Below are positions 50,220 to 58,209 of a DNA stretch of 64,000 nucleotides, one piece after another. This DNA is from Chitinophagaceae bacterium. GTDB taxonomy: Bacteria > Bacteroidota > Bacteroidia > Chitinophagales > Chitinophagaceae. A program made the position numbers and the translations under genes. How positions within the stretch are numbered: the stretch's first letter is position 1; every line of letters begins with the position of its first letter. The DNA is taken from the NCBI GenBank assembly GCA_004173235.1, contig SEAC01000015.1, positions 310,001 through 374,000 on the forward strand. The letters run 5' to 3'. A model generated the notes under the pieces. It was not told the origin of the DNA, made no database searches, and saw only the letters and a list, made by a program, of their open reading frames with translations.

Positions 50220-50690
50220 CTAAGACTTGTACTGCAGTTCTTTTTTCAGGAAAACGATCTGGCCGAGGTGGTAGTAGCTGTGTTCGATCATGCCGGCGAT
50301 GTTGCGGTAATAGGAGCCGTAGCGCTCGGCAACGAAGTGCTCGTCCAAACGCTCTTCGGGCAGGGCCTCTATGAGCGTTGCAAGCGCTTCGGCGTCTCCT
50401 TTTATATGCGTTTGAAGTGCCTGCCAGTCGGCTTCCCCGGCGAGGGGCGGCAGCGCGAATGCGTCGCGGTCACTGCTTTCGAGCGGACCACCTTCGAGCA
50501 CCTTGCGTTGTGCCGCAACGTAGAAGTGGATATGGTAGGTGAGCGCGGCAATGCTGTTGGCCGACAGTTTCCCTACGGCGGTTGCCAGTGCCCAGTCCAC
50601 ATCACTCAGCACGGCAAACAGGCTGGATTCGGTCCAGTTGCCGCCGAAATAGAATTCGCGTACCTGGCGGGCGAGTGCAGAAGCAATCAT
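50220..50690 (-). CDS. DinB family protein (DUF1572-like)
   Basis: A 156-residue four-helix protein. The predicted metal ligands are H in TYHIHFYVAAQRKVLEG (~52-56) and H in IEHSYYHLGQIVFLKKEL (~135-142), a common DinB arrangement. DinB proteins are often metal-dependent thiol transferases, but function here is unknown. The gene is bracketed by two arrays of the same word family in opposite orientation. Confidence 0.88.
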   Translation of the reverse strand: MIASALARQVREFYFGGNWTESSLFAVLSDVDWALATAVGKLSANSIAALTYHIHFYVAAQRKVLEGGPLESSDRDAFALPPLAGEADWQALQTHIKGDAEALATLIEALPEERLDEHFVAERYGSYYRNIAGMIEHSYYHLGQIVFLKKELQYKS

Positions 50691-50747
50691 AGAAAGGCGT
50701 TTTGATGAAGTATGGATTTTCTGAATAAAAAAACGTTGTCATCACCT

Positions 50748-50799
50748 CCAACATCTCACATTTCACATCTCACATCTGACATTTCACATCTTACATCAC
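50748..50799. repeat. 'cacatctcac' word array upstream of the DinB gene
   Basis: Words: aacatctcacatttcac, atctcacatctgac, atttcacatcttacatcac. It overlaps the stop codon of the following lipoprotein gene and matches the array before pyrB (29036-29081). Confidence 0.78.
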
Positions 50800-51398
50800 T
50801 GGTAGTTTTTCAGCTTGAGCTCTTTCTTCACGATCACCATACCCGTATCGTTGCTCTCCGTTGAATAGGTTAGCGCCCACCCGGGGCGGGAAGGGAGGGG
50901 GTGCACGGGTGGCCATTCCTTTTCCTCCCACTGGATGCAATGCGTGGAAAGCGTATCCAGTGCGGGTTTCCAGCTGCCGTTGTGGAGCGTCCAGCTGTAG
51001 TAGCCGCGCCAGCAGCTGGTAAACCAGGAGGGGAGGAGGCCCAGCACGTCGCGGCGGTCGCCGTAGAGCGGGCCGAGGTTGTCGGGTGTGCCTCCGATGC
51101 ACATCCGCACAGGAATCACCGGTATGGAGGGATCCGAGAATTTGATGGTTGCGGTGCAGCTGCTGTCGGCACAGGTCATCTCCTCACTGTCCACGCCCTG
51201 TGGGGCTTCGAGCCAGGCTTCTTCCTGCTTGCCGTCGCCGTTGAAGTCGCCCTTTACAAAGGTGCGTGTGGCTTCCGTCGGCTCCTGGGTGGGTGGTGGC
51301 GGCGGTGGCTGCTCGTTGTGGCTGTCGCCGCCATTGCAGGCGCCCAGCGCTCCACCAATGGCTACCAGCAGCAGAAACGGTATTCGGTTGTGCTTCAT
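50796..51398 (-). CDS. Lipoprotein of unknown function
   Basis: A 200-residue lipoprotein (GGALGAC, Cys about residue 20). After a Pro-rich linker (six Pro near residue 33) there is a FG-GAP-like FVKGDFNGDGKQEEAWLEAP (~47-66), then a Cys-containing beta-rich region with CADSSCTATIKFSD and WFTSCWRGYYSW. It may describe a small surface beta fold; I do not recognise a named family. It lies 19 bp after the NAD(P)HX repair gene and is probably co-transcribed. Confidence 0.75.
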   Translation of the reverse strand: MKHNRIPFLLLVAIGGALGACNGGDSHNEQPPPPPPTQEPTEATRTFVKGDFNGDGKQEEAWLEAPQGVDSEEMTCADSSCTATIKFSDPSIPVIPVRMCIGGTPDNLGPLYGDRRDVLGLLPSWFTSCWRGYYSWTLHNGSWKPALDTLSTHCIQWEEKEWPPVHPLPSRPGWALTYSTESNDTGMVIVKKELKLKNYQ

Positions 51399-51417
51399 CG
51401 CGGTGAAGTTCGGAAAA

Positions 51418-52914
51418 TTAATAAAGGCGGCGAAAGGCGGCGCCAAAATGCGCCACGATGTCGGTGGGAAGGAGGCTTTCGAGCGACTCCGTTTGCACCG
51501 CGCTATCCGCGGCCCGGCCGTGCAGCCACACGCCCAGCACGGCGGCGTCTTCGGCGCTGTATCCCTGTGCCAGCAACGCCGTAAGCAGGCCGGTCAATAC
51601 ATCGCCCGAGCCGCCCTTCGCCATGCCTGCATTGCCGGTGCTGTTGAAAAAACCGGTTCCGCCGGGCGTGGCAGTGAACGTATGATGCCCCTTCAATAAG
51701 ATCACGCAGTGCAGGCGCGCAGCTTCGCGCAAAGCGGTCGCTACGCGGTCAAAATCGGAGGGGTGCGCGCCGAACAGCCGGTCGAATTCTTTGGGATGCG
51801 GTGTTAGAATAGATCCGGCAGGCACCCGTTGGAGCAGGTGCGGGTTGCGCGAAAGAATATTGAGCGCATCGGCGTCGACCACGAAGGATGCTCTTGTTGC
51901 TGTAAAATAGGCCGACAGTAGTTCTACGGTCACGGCGTCAGCGCCGATACCCGGGCCGATGCCGATGGCATTGTAGCGTTCGATATCCGGTGGCAGTTTT
52001 CTGAGCAGCCGGTCTTCGTTGTCGGGCAGCAGCATTGCCTCGGGCACGGTGCTTTGCATAATGGCGTAGCCGCAACCGGGAACGTGGCAGGAGAGGAGGC
52101 CAGACCCGCCGCGGAGGCATGCCTGTGCGGCCATCACCGCTGCGCCCATCTTTCCGTAAGCGCCCGCCACGAGAAGTGCGTGGCCATAGGTGCCCTTGTG
52201 GGCGAAACGATTGCGCGGGCGAAAAAGGCTGCGTGCACGTGCTTCGTCAACATATTCGAACGCACTGCGGGTGGTCGTACTGTATTCCGGCGAAAGCCCG
52301 ATGTCGAGCAGCACGAGCTGGCCCACATATACGCCGTTCTCCTGCAGCAATTGCGCAAGTTTGGGCGCGCCGAAGGTAAGCGTGACGTCGGAGCTTACGA
52401 TGGGGCCGGTGGAGGGCTCATCTGCCAGCATCCCGCTCGGAAGGTCGATGCTGACCACCTGCTGCGCATTTGCGTTGATGTATGCAGCCAGCGCCGCCGC
52501 AGGTCCTTGCAGGGGCGCATTGAGGCCCGTTCCAAACAGGGAGTCGATCACCACCGCGTCGGCCGGCAGGTGGGGAAGTTGGTTGCCATCGAGCAGCTCG
52601 ATGCGGTCGGTCACCGTTTGCAGGCGCTGTAGATTTTGCAGGAAGTCGGGCGAGCCGCTCTTGCCGCTGTCCAGTATAAATACGGAGGCTGATCGTCCGT
52701 AGTCGATGAGCTGCCGCGCGATGGCGAGGCCGTCGCCGCCGTTGTTGCCGTTGCCGCAAAAGATGTAAAAGGGATGTACTCCCGCAAACCGCTCCAGTAG
52801 CCAGCGCGTGCAGGCCGCTGCTGCACGCTCCATCAATTCGATGGAAACGATGGGCTCGTGGGCGATGGTGTAGGCGTCCCAGGCGCGGGTTTGTTCGGCG
52901 GAGAAGATTTTCAC
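51418..52914 (-). CDS. nnr: Bifunctional NAD(P)H-hydrate epimerase / ADP-dependent dehydratase
   Basis: A 498-residue fused repair enzyme for hydrated NAD(P)H. The N-terminal YjeF_N epimerase domain (1-210) has FCGNGNNGGDGLAIARQLI (~52-70). The C-terminal ribokinase-like dehydratase domain (about 225-495) has PHPKEFDRLFG near 375 and AKGGSGDVLTGLLTALLAQG near 435. Length and order match the usual fusion. The lipoprotein gene follows on the same strand. Confidence 0.95.
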   Translation of the reverse strand: MKIFSAEQTRAWDAYTIAHEPIVSIELMERAAAACTRWLLERFAGVHPFYIFCGNGNNGGDGLAIARQLIDYGRSASVFILDSGKSGSPDFLQNLQRLQTVTDRIELLDGNQLPHLPADAVVIDSLFGTGLNAPLQGPAAALAAYINANAQQVVSIDLPSGMLADEPSTGPIVSSDVTLTFGAPKLAQLLQENGVYVGQLVLLDIGLSPEYSTTTRSAFEYVDEARARSLFRPRNRFAHKGTYGHALLVAGAYGKMGAAVMAAQACLRGGSGLLSCHVPGCGYAIMQSTVPEAMLLPDNEDRLLRKLPPDIERYNAIGIGPGIGADAVTVELLSAYFTATRASFVVDADALNILSRNPHLLQRVPAGSILTPHPKEFDRLFGAHPSDFDRVATALREAARLHCVILLKGHHTFTATPGGTGFFNSTGNAGMAKGGSGDVLTGLLTALLAQGYSAEDAAVLGVWLHGRAADSAVQTESLESLLPTDIVAHFGAAFRRLY

Positions 52915-52934
52915 GGTTTAAAGATAATTAAGTC

Positions 52935-53502
52935 ACCGTCCCTGCCACCCTTCGGCTGCGCTCAGGTGCATCCCTGCCACCCTTCGGCTGCGCTCAGGTG
53001 CATCCCTGCCACCCTTCGGCTGCGCTCAGGGTGACAGGGGGTGACCCTTCCTTCGGCTGCGCTCAGGGTGACAGGGGCTTAGCCTTCTTTCGGCTGCGCT
53101 CAGTCTGTGCCTGCCACCCTTCGGCTGCGCTCAGGGTGACAGGGGGCGACCCTTCTTTCGGCTGCGCTCAGTCCGTGCCTGCCACCCTTCGGCTGCGCTC
53201 AGTCCGTCCCTGCCACCCTTCGGCTGCGCTCAGGTGCATCCCTGTCACCCTTCGGCTGCGCTCAGGGTGACAGGGGGCGACCCTTCTTTCGGCTGCGCTC
53301 AGGGTGACAGGGGGCGACCCTTCCTTCGGCTGCGCTCAGGGTGACAGGGGGTGACCCTTCTTTCGGCTGCGCTCAGTCCGTGCCTGCCACCCTTCGGCTG
53401 CGCTCAGGGTGACAGGGAATTATTCTCCTGCTCCCGCTGTCATGGTGAGCGTAGCCGAACCAGACAGCGGCCTTTGGTGAGCGCAGCCGAACCATGACAG
53501 CC
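52935..53502. repeat. Palindromic repeat array, 14 copies of TTCGGCTGCGCTCAG plus an inverted tail
   Basis: Fourteen copies of TTCGGCTGCGCTCAG occur from 52951 to 53406 with spacing of 31-38 bp. Many copies form a hairpin CCCTGTCACCCT, core, AGGGTGACAGGG. Between copies only a few spacer types recur (gtgcatccctgccaccc, tccgtgcctgccaccc, ggtgacagggggcgaccc). From 53437 to 53502 the core appears twice in the opposite orientation (TGAGCGCAGCCGAA and one variant), framed by gctgtcatggt and accatgacagc. No transposase or cas gene is adjacent. It fills the whole gap between nnr and the serine hydrolase gene. Confidence 0.93.
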
Positions 53503-53504
53503 GC

Positions 53505-54677
53505 TCACTCTTCGCCTTCCTGCTGCTTCCCATCGTAATTGCCAAACGCATTGTACAGCGCGCGGGCGAAGGGATATACCGCCGGGTTGAACTTGTTGCT
53601 GAGGATGATGACCGTGCCCTGCTCGTGCGTGAGGCGCGCGAAGGCGGAGTTGAAGCCATGCCAATGGCCATTGTGGTAGATCACCTGCTTGTCTTTGGGT
53701 GCTTTCAGCAGCCGCCAGCCGAGGCCGTAATTGTGCATCGAAGGACGCTCGTTGCTGTTGGGTGTCGCTGCACTGTCGGCCATCGCCTTGCCCAGCACAA
53801 GCCCCTGATACCAGGCCTGGTCCCACTTGAGCAGGTCCTGAGGCGTGGAGTATACGTTCTTGTCGCCATAGGGTCCATCGCTGAAGTCGAGGATCCAGGG
53901 TGCATTTCCGCGGTTGTATGACTGGTTGAACGTAGCGTCGTTGACAGTTTTGACGTAGGTGTGGGTCATCCCGAACCGATCGAAGAAATTCTTCTTCATG
54001 TAAGCGGGGAACTTCTCGCCGGTAACTTTTTCCACGATCGAAGCCAGCAGCACGTAGTTGGTGTTGCAATAGCTGAAGTGCACATCGGGACGATAGGAGC
54101 GCGGCACGTTCCAGGTGAGGAGCGTGTTGACGATGTCTTCGTTGGTCGCCAGCTTTTTGCGGTCCCAGCGCTTGTCCTTGTCCATATAGTACAAGTAGTT
54201 GGGCAGCCCGCTGCGGTGGTTGAGCAGCATCCGCACCGTGACGGGGTAGGGGAAGCCTGGGAAGTATCTCGAAACGGAATCGTTGAGCCCCACCTTTCCT
54301 CTTTCCACCAGTTGCAGCACGGCCGCGGCGGTGAATGGCTTCGACGTAGAAGCGATCTGCAGTGGCGTTTCGGCGGTCAGCGAGTCGCGCGTTTTGAAGT
54401 CGCGGAAGCCCTGGTAGTGCTCATACACGGGCACGCCGTTCTTGGCGATGAGGATGCCGCCGCTGAAGTTGCGCAGGAAACCGGTGCGCTGAATGAAGGA
54501 CTCGATCGCGTCGTGGTAGCGTTTTTTCTCGGCCTCCGGAAGCTCGCCCGGCGGCTTGAGTGCGCGCATTTCGGTGCTGTCTACCGCTTCGATCTTAACG
54601 TTCGACCCCGAGCCATTGCATCCGCCCAACAGAGTGAGCAGGAGGCATGCGGCGGGTAAGGATTTATGTAGGTTCAT
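53505..54677 (-). CDS. Serine hydrolase, beta-lactamase/DD-peptidase family, lipoprotein
   Basis: A 390-residue lipoprotein (LLTLLGGC, Cys 20). The class C-like serine hydrolase fold carries the SxxK motif STSK at residues 110-113, the YxN motif YCN at 203-205 and the HNG motif (VIYHNGHWHGF, ~350) in place of KTG. This set is typical of penicillin-binding-protein-like esterases and D-aminopeptidases, so true beta-lactamase activity is not implied. The ATG at 54677 is the signal-peptide start; upstream in-frame codons are translated repeat. Confidence 0.92.
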   Translation of the reverse strand: MNLHKSLPAACLLLTLLGGCNGSGSNVKIEAVDSTEMRALKPPGELPEAEKKRYHDAIESFIQRTGFLRNFSGGILIAKNGVPVYEHYQGFRDFKTRDSLTAETPLQIASTSKPFTAAAVLQLVERGKVGLNDSVSRYFPGFPYPVTVRMLLNHRSGLPNYLYYMDKDKRWDRKKLATNEDIVNTLLTWNVPRSYRPDVHFSYCNTNYVLLASIVEKVTGEKFPAYMKKNFFDRFGMTHTYVKTVNDATFNQSYNRGNAPWILDFSDGPYGDKNVYSTPQDLLKWDQAWYQGLVLGKAMADSAATPNSNERPSMHNYGLGWRLLKAPKDKQVIYHNGHWHGFNSAFARLTHEQGTVIILSNKFNPAVYPFARALYNAFGNYDGKQQEGEE

Positions 54678-54714
54678 CAGGTTAAATAGGGGAAAGGGGG
54701 CGAAGTTAGGGTTC

Positions 54715-54834
54715 AGGAAGTTTAGGAGTTTAGGAGGTTTAGGAGTTGTTCGATACCGACGCATGGTGTTGCAAAGGCATGCTCCATACTGCGCACTGCG
54801 GCTGAACCGGCTAAACCTCTAAACTCCTAAACCC
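54715..54834. repeat. Inverted 'gtttaggag' word arrays around the divergent hydrolase/serA promoters
   Basis: The left arm (54715-54751) repeats gtttaggagtttaggagg; the right arm (54811-54834) reads ctaaacctctaaactcctaa. They are near reverse complements. Between them, on the minus strand, ATGCCTTTG (about 54779-54771) is a likely -7 element for the hydrolase gene. The layout copies that of 15368-15486. Confidence 0.75.
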
Positions 54835-54856
54835 TTTTAACCCTTTTATTTGCAAT

Positions 54857-56083
54857 ATGAATACCAGCTACCCGAAGGAGAAGATCAACATCCTGCTGCT
54901 CGAGAATGTGAGCGAGAAGGCAGCAGATAATTTCCGGAGGGCGGGCTATACACAAGTGCGCAAACTCACGCGCGCGCTGCCCGAAGAAGAACTGATGCAG
55001 GAGCTGCGCAATTGCCACCTCCTCGGCATCCGCTCCAAAACGCAGCTGACCGCGCGGGCGCTGGAAGCCGCCGAGCGCCTGCAGGCAGTGGGCTGTTTTT
55101 GCATCGGCGTCAACCAGGTAGACCTCGAAGCCGCAACGAAGAGCGGCGTAGCCGTATTCAATGCGCCCTACAGCAACACGCGTTCGGTGGCCGAGCTCGT
55201 CATCGGCGCAGCCATTATGCTGATCCGCCGCGTACCCGATAAGAACCGCGCTGCACACGAGGGTATCTGGAAAAAAGAAGCCTCCGGCGCCTATGAGCTC
55301 CGCGGCAAAACGCTCGGCATCATCGGTTACGGCAACATCGGCTCGCAGGTGAGCGTGCTGGCCGAAGCACTCGGTATGAAGGTGCTTTTTTACGACATCG
55401 AAACGAAGCTCCCGCTGGGCAACGCCTCCGATGCCCGTAGCCTGAAAGCCTTGCTGGGCGCGGCCGACGTGCTGACCATCCATGTGCCCGAAACGGAGCA
55501 GACGCGCAACCTCCTCAACAAGACCAACCTGAGGTGGCTGAAGAAAGGTGCCATCGTGATCAACTATGCGCGCGGCGAAGTGATCGAATTGGTCGCGCTG
55601 CGCAAGGCCCTCGAAAGCGGCCACGTGGGGGGCGCTGCCGTGGATGTATTTCCGATCGAGCCCGAGAAAAATGGCGACCGGTTTGAAACGCCGCTGCAGG
55701 GCTTGCCCAACGTTTTGCTCACGCCGCACATCGGCGGTTCCACCGAAGAGGCGCAGGTGAATATCGGCGAAGACGTCAGCAGCAAGCTGTTGCAATACCT
55801 CGAAAAGGGCTCCAGCCTTGGTTCGCACTCGATCCCAGCGCTTGCTTTGCCCCCGCAGGAAGGGGCGCACCGCATCCTGCACATCCACCGCAATGTTCCC
55901 GGCGTACTTTCGCAGATCAACGGACAACTCTCGCAGCACCGGATCAATATCGTGGGGCAATACCTGAAGACGAACGATGCCATCGGCTATGTAGTGGTAG
56001 ATGTGGACAAGCAGCTTTCGAAGCGGGCCCTGAGCCTGCTGAAGGAAGTTCCGGAGACCGTCAAGGTGCGATTATTGTATTGA
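54857..56083 (+). CDS. serA: D-3-phosphoglycerate dehydrogenase
   Basis: A 408-residue NAD-dependent dehydrogenase, first enzyme of serine synthesis. The NAD motif is GIIGYGNIGSQVSVLAEALG (~153-172). Catalytic residues are in NYARGEVIE (Arg, ~236), VDVFPIEPE (~260) and TPHIGGSTEEAQ (His, ~288). The C-terminal ACT domain (about 335-408) suggests feedback control by serine. Length matches the E. coli-type enzyme. A TTTATTTGC lies just before the ATG and may be a degenerate -7. Confidence 0.95.
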   Translation: MNTSYPKEKINILLLENVSEKAADNFRRAGYTQVRKLTRALPEEELMQELRNCHLLGIRSKTQLTARALEAAERLQAVGCFCIGVNQVDLEAATKSGVAVFNAPYSNTRSVAELVIGAAIMLIRRVPDKNRAAHEGIWKKEASGAYELRGKTLGIIGYGNIGSQVSVLAEALGMKVLFYDIETKLPLGNASDARSLKALLGAADVLTIHVPETEQTRNLLNKTNLRWLKKGAIVINYARGEVIELVALRKALESGHVGGAAVDVFPIEPEKNGDRFETPLQGLPNVLLTPHIGGSTEEAQVNIGEDVSSKLLQYLEKGSSLGSHSIPALALPPQEGAHRILHIHRNVPGVLSQINGQLSQHRINIVGQYLKTNDAIGYVVVDVDKQLSKRALSLLKEVPETVKVRLLY

Positions 56084-56111
56084 TCGGGTAGCGTTTGTAA
56101 ACGACCCATCT

Positions 56112-57410
56112 ATGAAAGTAGTCATCGTCGGAGCAGGCTTTGCCGGCCTCCGTCTAGCCCGGAAGCTGAATAACAAGGAAGGTTTTGAAGTACTGCTGAT
56201 CGACAAGTTCAACTACCACCAGTTCCAGCCGCTCTTCTACCAGGTGGCCACCGCCGCCCTCGACGCTTCCAACATTTCCTTTCCATTGCGCAAGGCTTTT
56301 CATAAGAGCCGCAACGTGCGCATCCGCGTGGAGGAACTGAAGCAGGTGCTCCCGGCCGAAAAGAAGATCATCACCGAGTCGGAGACGCTCGATTATGACG
56401 TGCTCGTGCTGGCGCTCGGAGCCGACACCAACTTCTTCGGCAATCAGAACGTGATGACCAACGCCTTCCCGATGAAGTCGACCGTGGAGGCGATCCAGCT
56501 GCGGCACCGGTTCATTCAGAATTTCGAAGATGCGGTGCGGGCCGACAATCCCGAAGACCGTGCGCGGCTGATGAATGTTGTGATCGCCGGCGGCGGACCA
56601 ACAGGAGTGGAGCTGGCAGGAGCGCTTGCGGAGATGAAGAAATACGTGCTTCCTTCGGACTACCCTGAGCTGGATTTCAACCAGATGAAGATCATGCTGC
56701 TTGATGGCGGCGACCGGCTGCTGGGCGCGATGGACCCGAAGTCGTCGGCGGATGCGCAGCATTACCTCGAAAAGCTCGGCGTCGAAGTACACCTTAAATC
56801 CATCGTCAAAGACTATGATGGACGCAGCGTGCAAATGGCCGACGGCGCGAACATTCCGTCGGAGCTTGTGATCTGGGCTGCCGGCATCCGTGGTAATGTT
56901 CCGGAAGGCATCGACAAAAGCCTCGTGGTGCGCGGCAACCGCATCAGCGTCGACCGTTACAACAAAGTGCAGGGCCTCGATAGCGTTTACGTGCTCGGCG
57001 ACCTGGCCGCGATGGTGACGCCGCAGTATGCCAATGGGCACCCGCAGGTGGCTTCGGTAGCCATTCAGCAGGCGGAGTTGCTGGGACGCAACCTTGCAGC
57101 GATGCAGCAGGGCGGTGCGCTCAAAGAATACGAATACAAAGACAAGGGCTCGATGGCTACGGTGGGACGCAACCTTGCCGTGGTGGACGTGCCGAAGCCG
57201 AAGCTCCATTTCCGGGGCCTTTTTGCCTGGCTGATCTGGATGGGGCTACACTTGTTTCTCATCCTCGGTGTGAAGAACAGGCTGTTCGTGTTCCTCAACT
57301 GGGTGTACAGCTATATTACCTACGACCAGAGCCTGCGGCTGATCTTCAAAGAATTTTACCGGCCGAAGCAGCCGACTGATCCGGTGAAGCAGGCGGAGGT
57401 GAATGCGTGA
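56112..57410 (+). CDS. Type II NADH dehydrogenase (NDH-2-like)
   Basis: A 432-residue FAD oxidoreductase. The FAD-binding GxGxxG is VVIVGAGFAGLRLARKL (3-19), the NADH-binding motif VVIAGGGPTGVELAGALAE (~155-173), and the second FAD motif YVLGDLAAM (~295). The C-terminal region (WLIWMGLHLFLILGVKNR, ~375-392) is the membrane-anchoring hydrophobic helix of NDH-2. It should pass electrons from NADH to menaquinone without proton pumping. Confidence 0.92.
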   Translation: MKVVIVGAGFAGLRLARKLNNKEGFEVLLIDKFNYHQFQPLFYQVATAALDASNISFPLRKAFHKSRNVRIRVEELKQVLPAEKKIITESETLDYDVLVLALGADTNFFGNQNVMTNAFPMKSTVEAIQLRHRFIQNFEDAVRADNPEDRARLMNVVIAGGGPTGVELAGALAEMKKYVLPSDYPELDFNQMKIMLLDGGDRLLGAMDPKSSADAQHYLEKLGVEVHLKSIVKDYDGRSVQMADGANIPSELVIWAAGIRGNVPEGIDKSLVVRGNRISVDRYNKVQGLDSVYVLGDLAAMVTPQYANGHPQVASVAIQQAELLGRNLAAMQQGGALKEYEYKDKGSMATVGRNLAVVDVPKPKLHFRGLFAWLIWMGLHLFLILGVKNRLFVFLNWVYSYITYDQSLRLIFKEFYRPKQPTDPVKQAEVNA

Positions 57411-57596
57411 GTCGGGAATCCTCAATCGTGAATCGTCGATCGGGAATCGGCAAGGCTGGCGCCGGTAGGGGGCGGCCTGCGGCCTTGGGGAAGGAAGACA
57501 CGACAACGCGACGAACGCGGATGCAATGATTCACAGTACTGCTCGTTGTCCTTTTTCTTTGCGCCGTCGCGTCTTTGCGGCTTTGCGTGATTTGTG
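57409..57596. repeat. Two word arrays after the NDH-2 gene
   Basis: The first (57409-57450) overlaps the stop codon and repeats gtcgggaatcctcaatcg, gaatcgtcgatcgggaatc. The second (57551-57596) reads ctttgcgccgtcgcgtc, tttgcggctttgcgtg. A looser reverse partner of the second (cgacaacgcgacgaacgcgg) lies at 57501-57520. No gene is seen between 57411 and 57666. Confidence 0.65.
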
Positions 57597-57618
57597 GACG
57601 AAGGCCACCCAATTTAAT

Positions 57619-57636
57619 TTTCAATATTTTTTGGAA
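57619..57636. promoter_or_regulatory. Candidate GbsR-type operator before the regulator's own gene
   Basis: TTTCAATATTTTTTGGAA agrees at 14 of 18 positions with the perfect dyad at 58190-58207. It overlaps the -33 region of the promoter whose -7 element is TACCTTAG (57655-57662), suggesting autorepression. Confidence 0.5.
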
Positions 57637-57654
57637 GTTTGAGAATTGCCAGCT

Positions 57655-57662
57655 TACCTTAG
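57655..57662 (+). promoter_or_regulatory. -7 promoter element of the GbsR-type gene, leaderless spacing
   Basis: TACCTTAG lies 4 nt before the ATG at 57667. A TTTG (57630-57633) about 21 bp upstream could be the -33 element. Confidence 0.55.
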
Positions 57663-57666
57663 CATC

Positions 57667-58170
57667 ATGAAACTAGTGGAAGCGAAAGCAGCGTTCATTC
57701 AAACCTGGGCTAGGCTCGGAACGGAGTGGGGTATCAGCCGGAGTATGGCGCAAGTGCACGCGCTGCTGCTCGTTTCGGATAAGGCCCTCAGCACCGAGGA
57801 TGTGATGCAGGAGCTGCAGATCTCGCGGGGAAACGCCAATATGAATCTGCGCGAGCTGGTTACCTGGAATCTTTTGTACCGGGAATTGGTGCCGGGTGAG
57901 CGACGCGAATTTTTCCGGGCGGAGAAGGATATCTGGGAAGTGGCCAAGCGCATTGCCCGCGAGCGGAAGCGCCGCGAGCTGGAGCCGCTGCTGCGCGAAT
58001 TGGATGTGCTGAAGCAGGTGGACGATCCGGCCGAACCGGGCGCACAAAGCTTCGTGCATACCGTGCAGGACATCCGGGGCTTCGTTGCAAAGGCAGACAA
58101 GGGCCTGGAAAGGATGCTGCAAGCCGATGAGAACTGGTTTTTCGGAACGATCCTGAAGCTACTCAAGTAG
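57667..58170 (+). CDS. GbsR/MarR family transcriptional regulator
   Basis: A 167-residue winged-helix protein. It begins MKLVEAKAAFIQTWARLGTE and has GISRSMAQVHALLLVSDKALSTEDVMQEL followed by the recognition helix ISRGNANMNLRELVTWNLL (~52-70), the GbsR-type pattern. A helical C-terminus follows. It is the first gene of a likely three-gene unit with the DCC protein and the epimerase. Two matching operator-like dyads lie before it and before the DCC gene. Confidence 0.92.
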   Translation: MKLVEAKAAFIQTWARLGTEWGISRSMAQVHALLLVSDKALSTEDVMQELQISRGNANMNLRELVTWNLLYRELVPGERREFFRAEKDIWEVAKRIARERKRRELEPLLRELDVLKQVDDPAEPGAQSFVHTVQDIRGFVAKADKGLERMLQADENWFFGTILKLLK

Positions 58171-58189
58171 CTTTTTATTTCATTACATG

Positions 58190-58207
58190 TTTCAATAAAT
58201 ATTGAAA
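58190..58207. promoter_or_regulatory. Perfect operator-like dyad before the DCC gene
   Basis: TTTCAATAAATATTGAAA has 8-bp perfect arms around AA and ends 2 bp before the ATG at 58210. Binding there would block transcription or translation start of the DCC gene. It is probably the target of the upstream GbsR-type regulator. Confidence 0.6.
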
Positions 58208-58209
58208 GT

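Noticed and set aside
52998-53270. A 90-codon frame inside the palindromic array
   Set aside because: Its product is only a translation of the repeat units (HPSAALRVTGG and similar).
52951-53406. CRISPR array
   Set aside because: The repeat is palindromic, the spacers themselves recur in three or four types, the spacing varies from 31 to 38 bp, and no cas gene is present.
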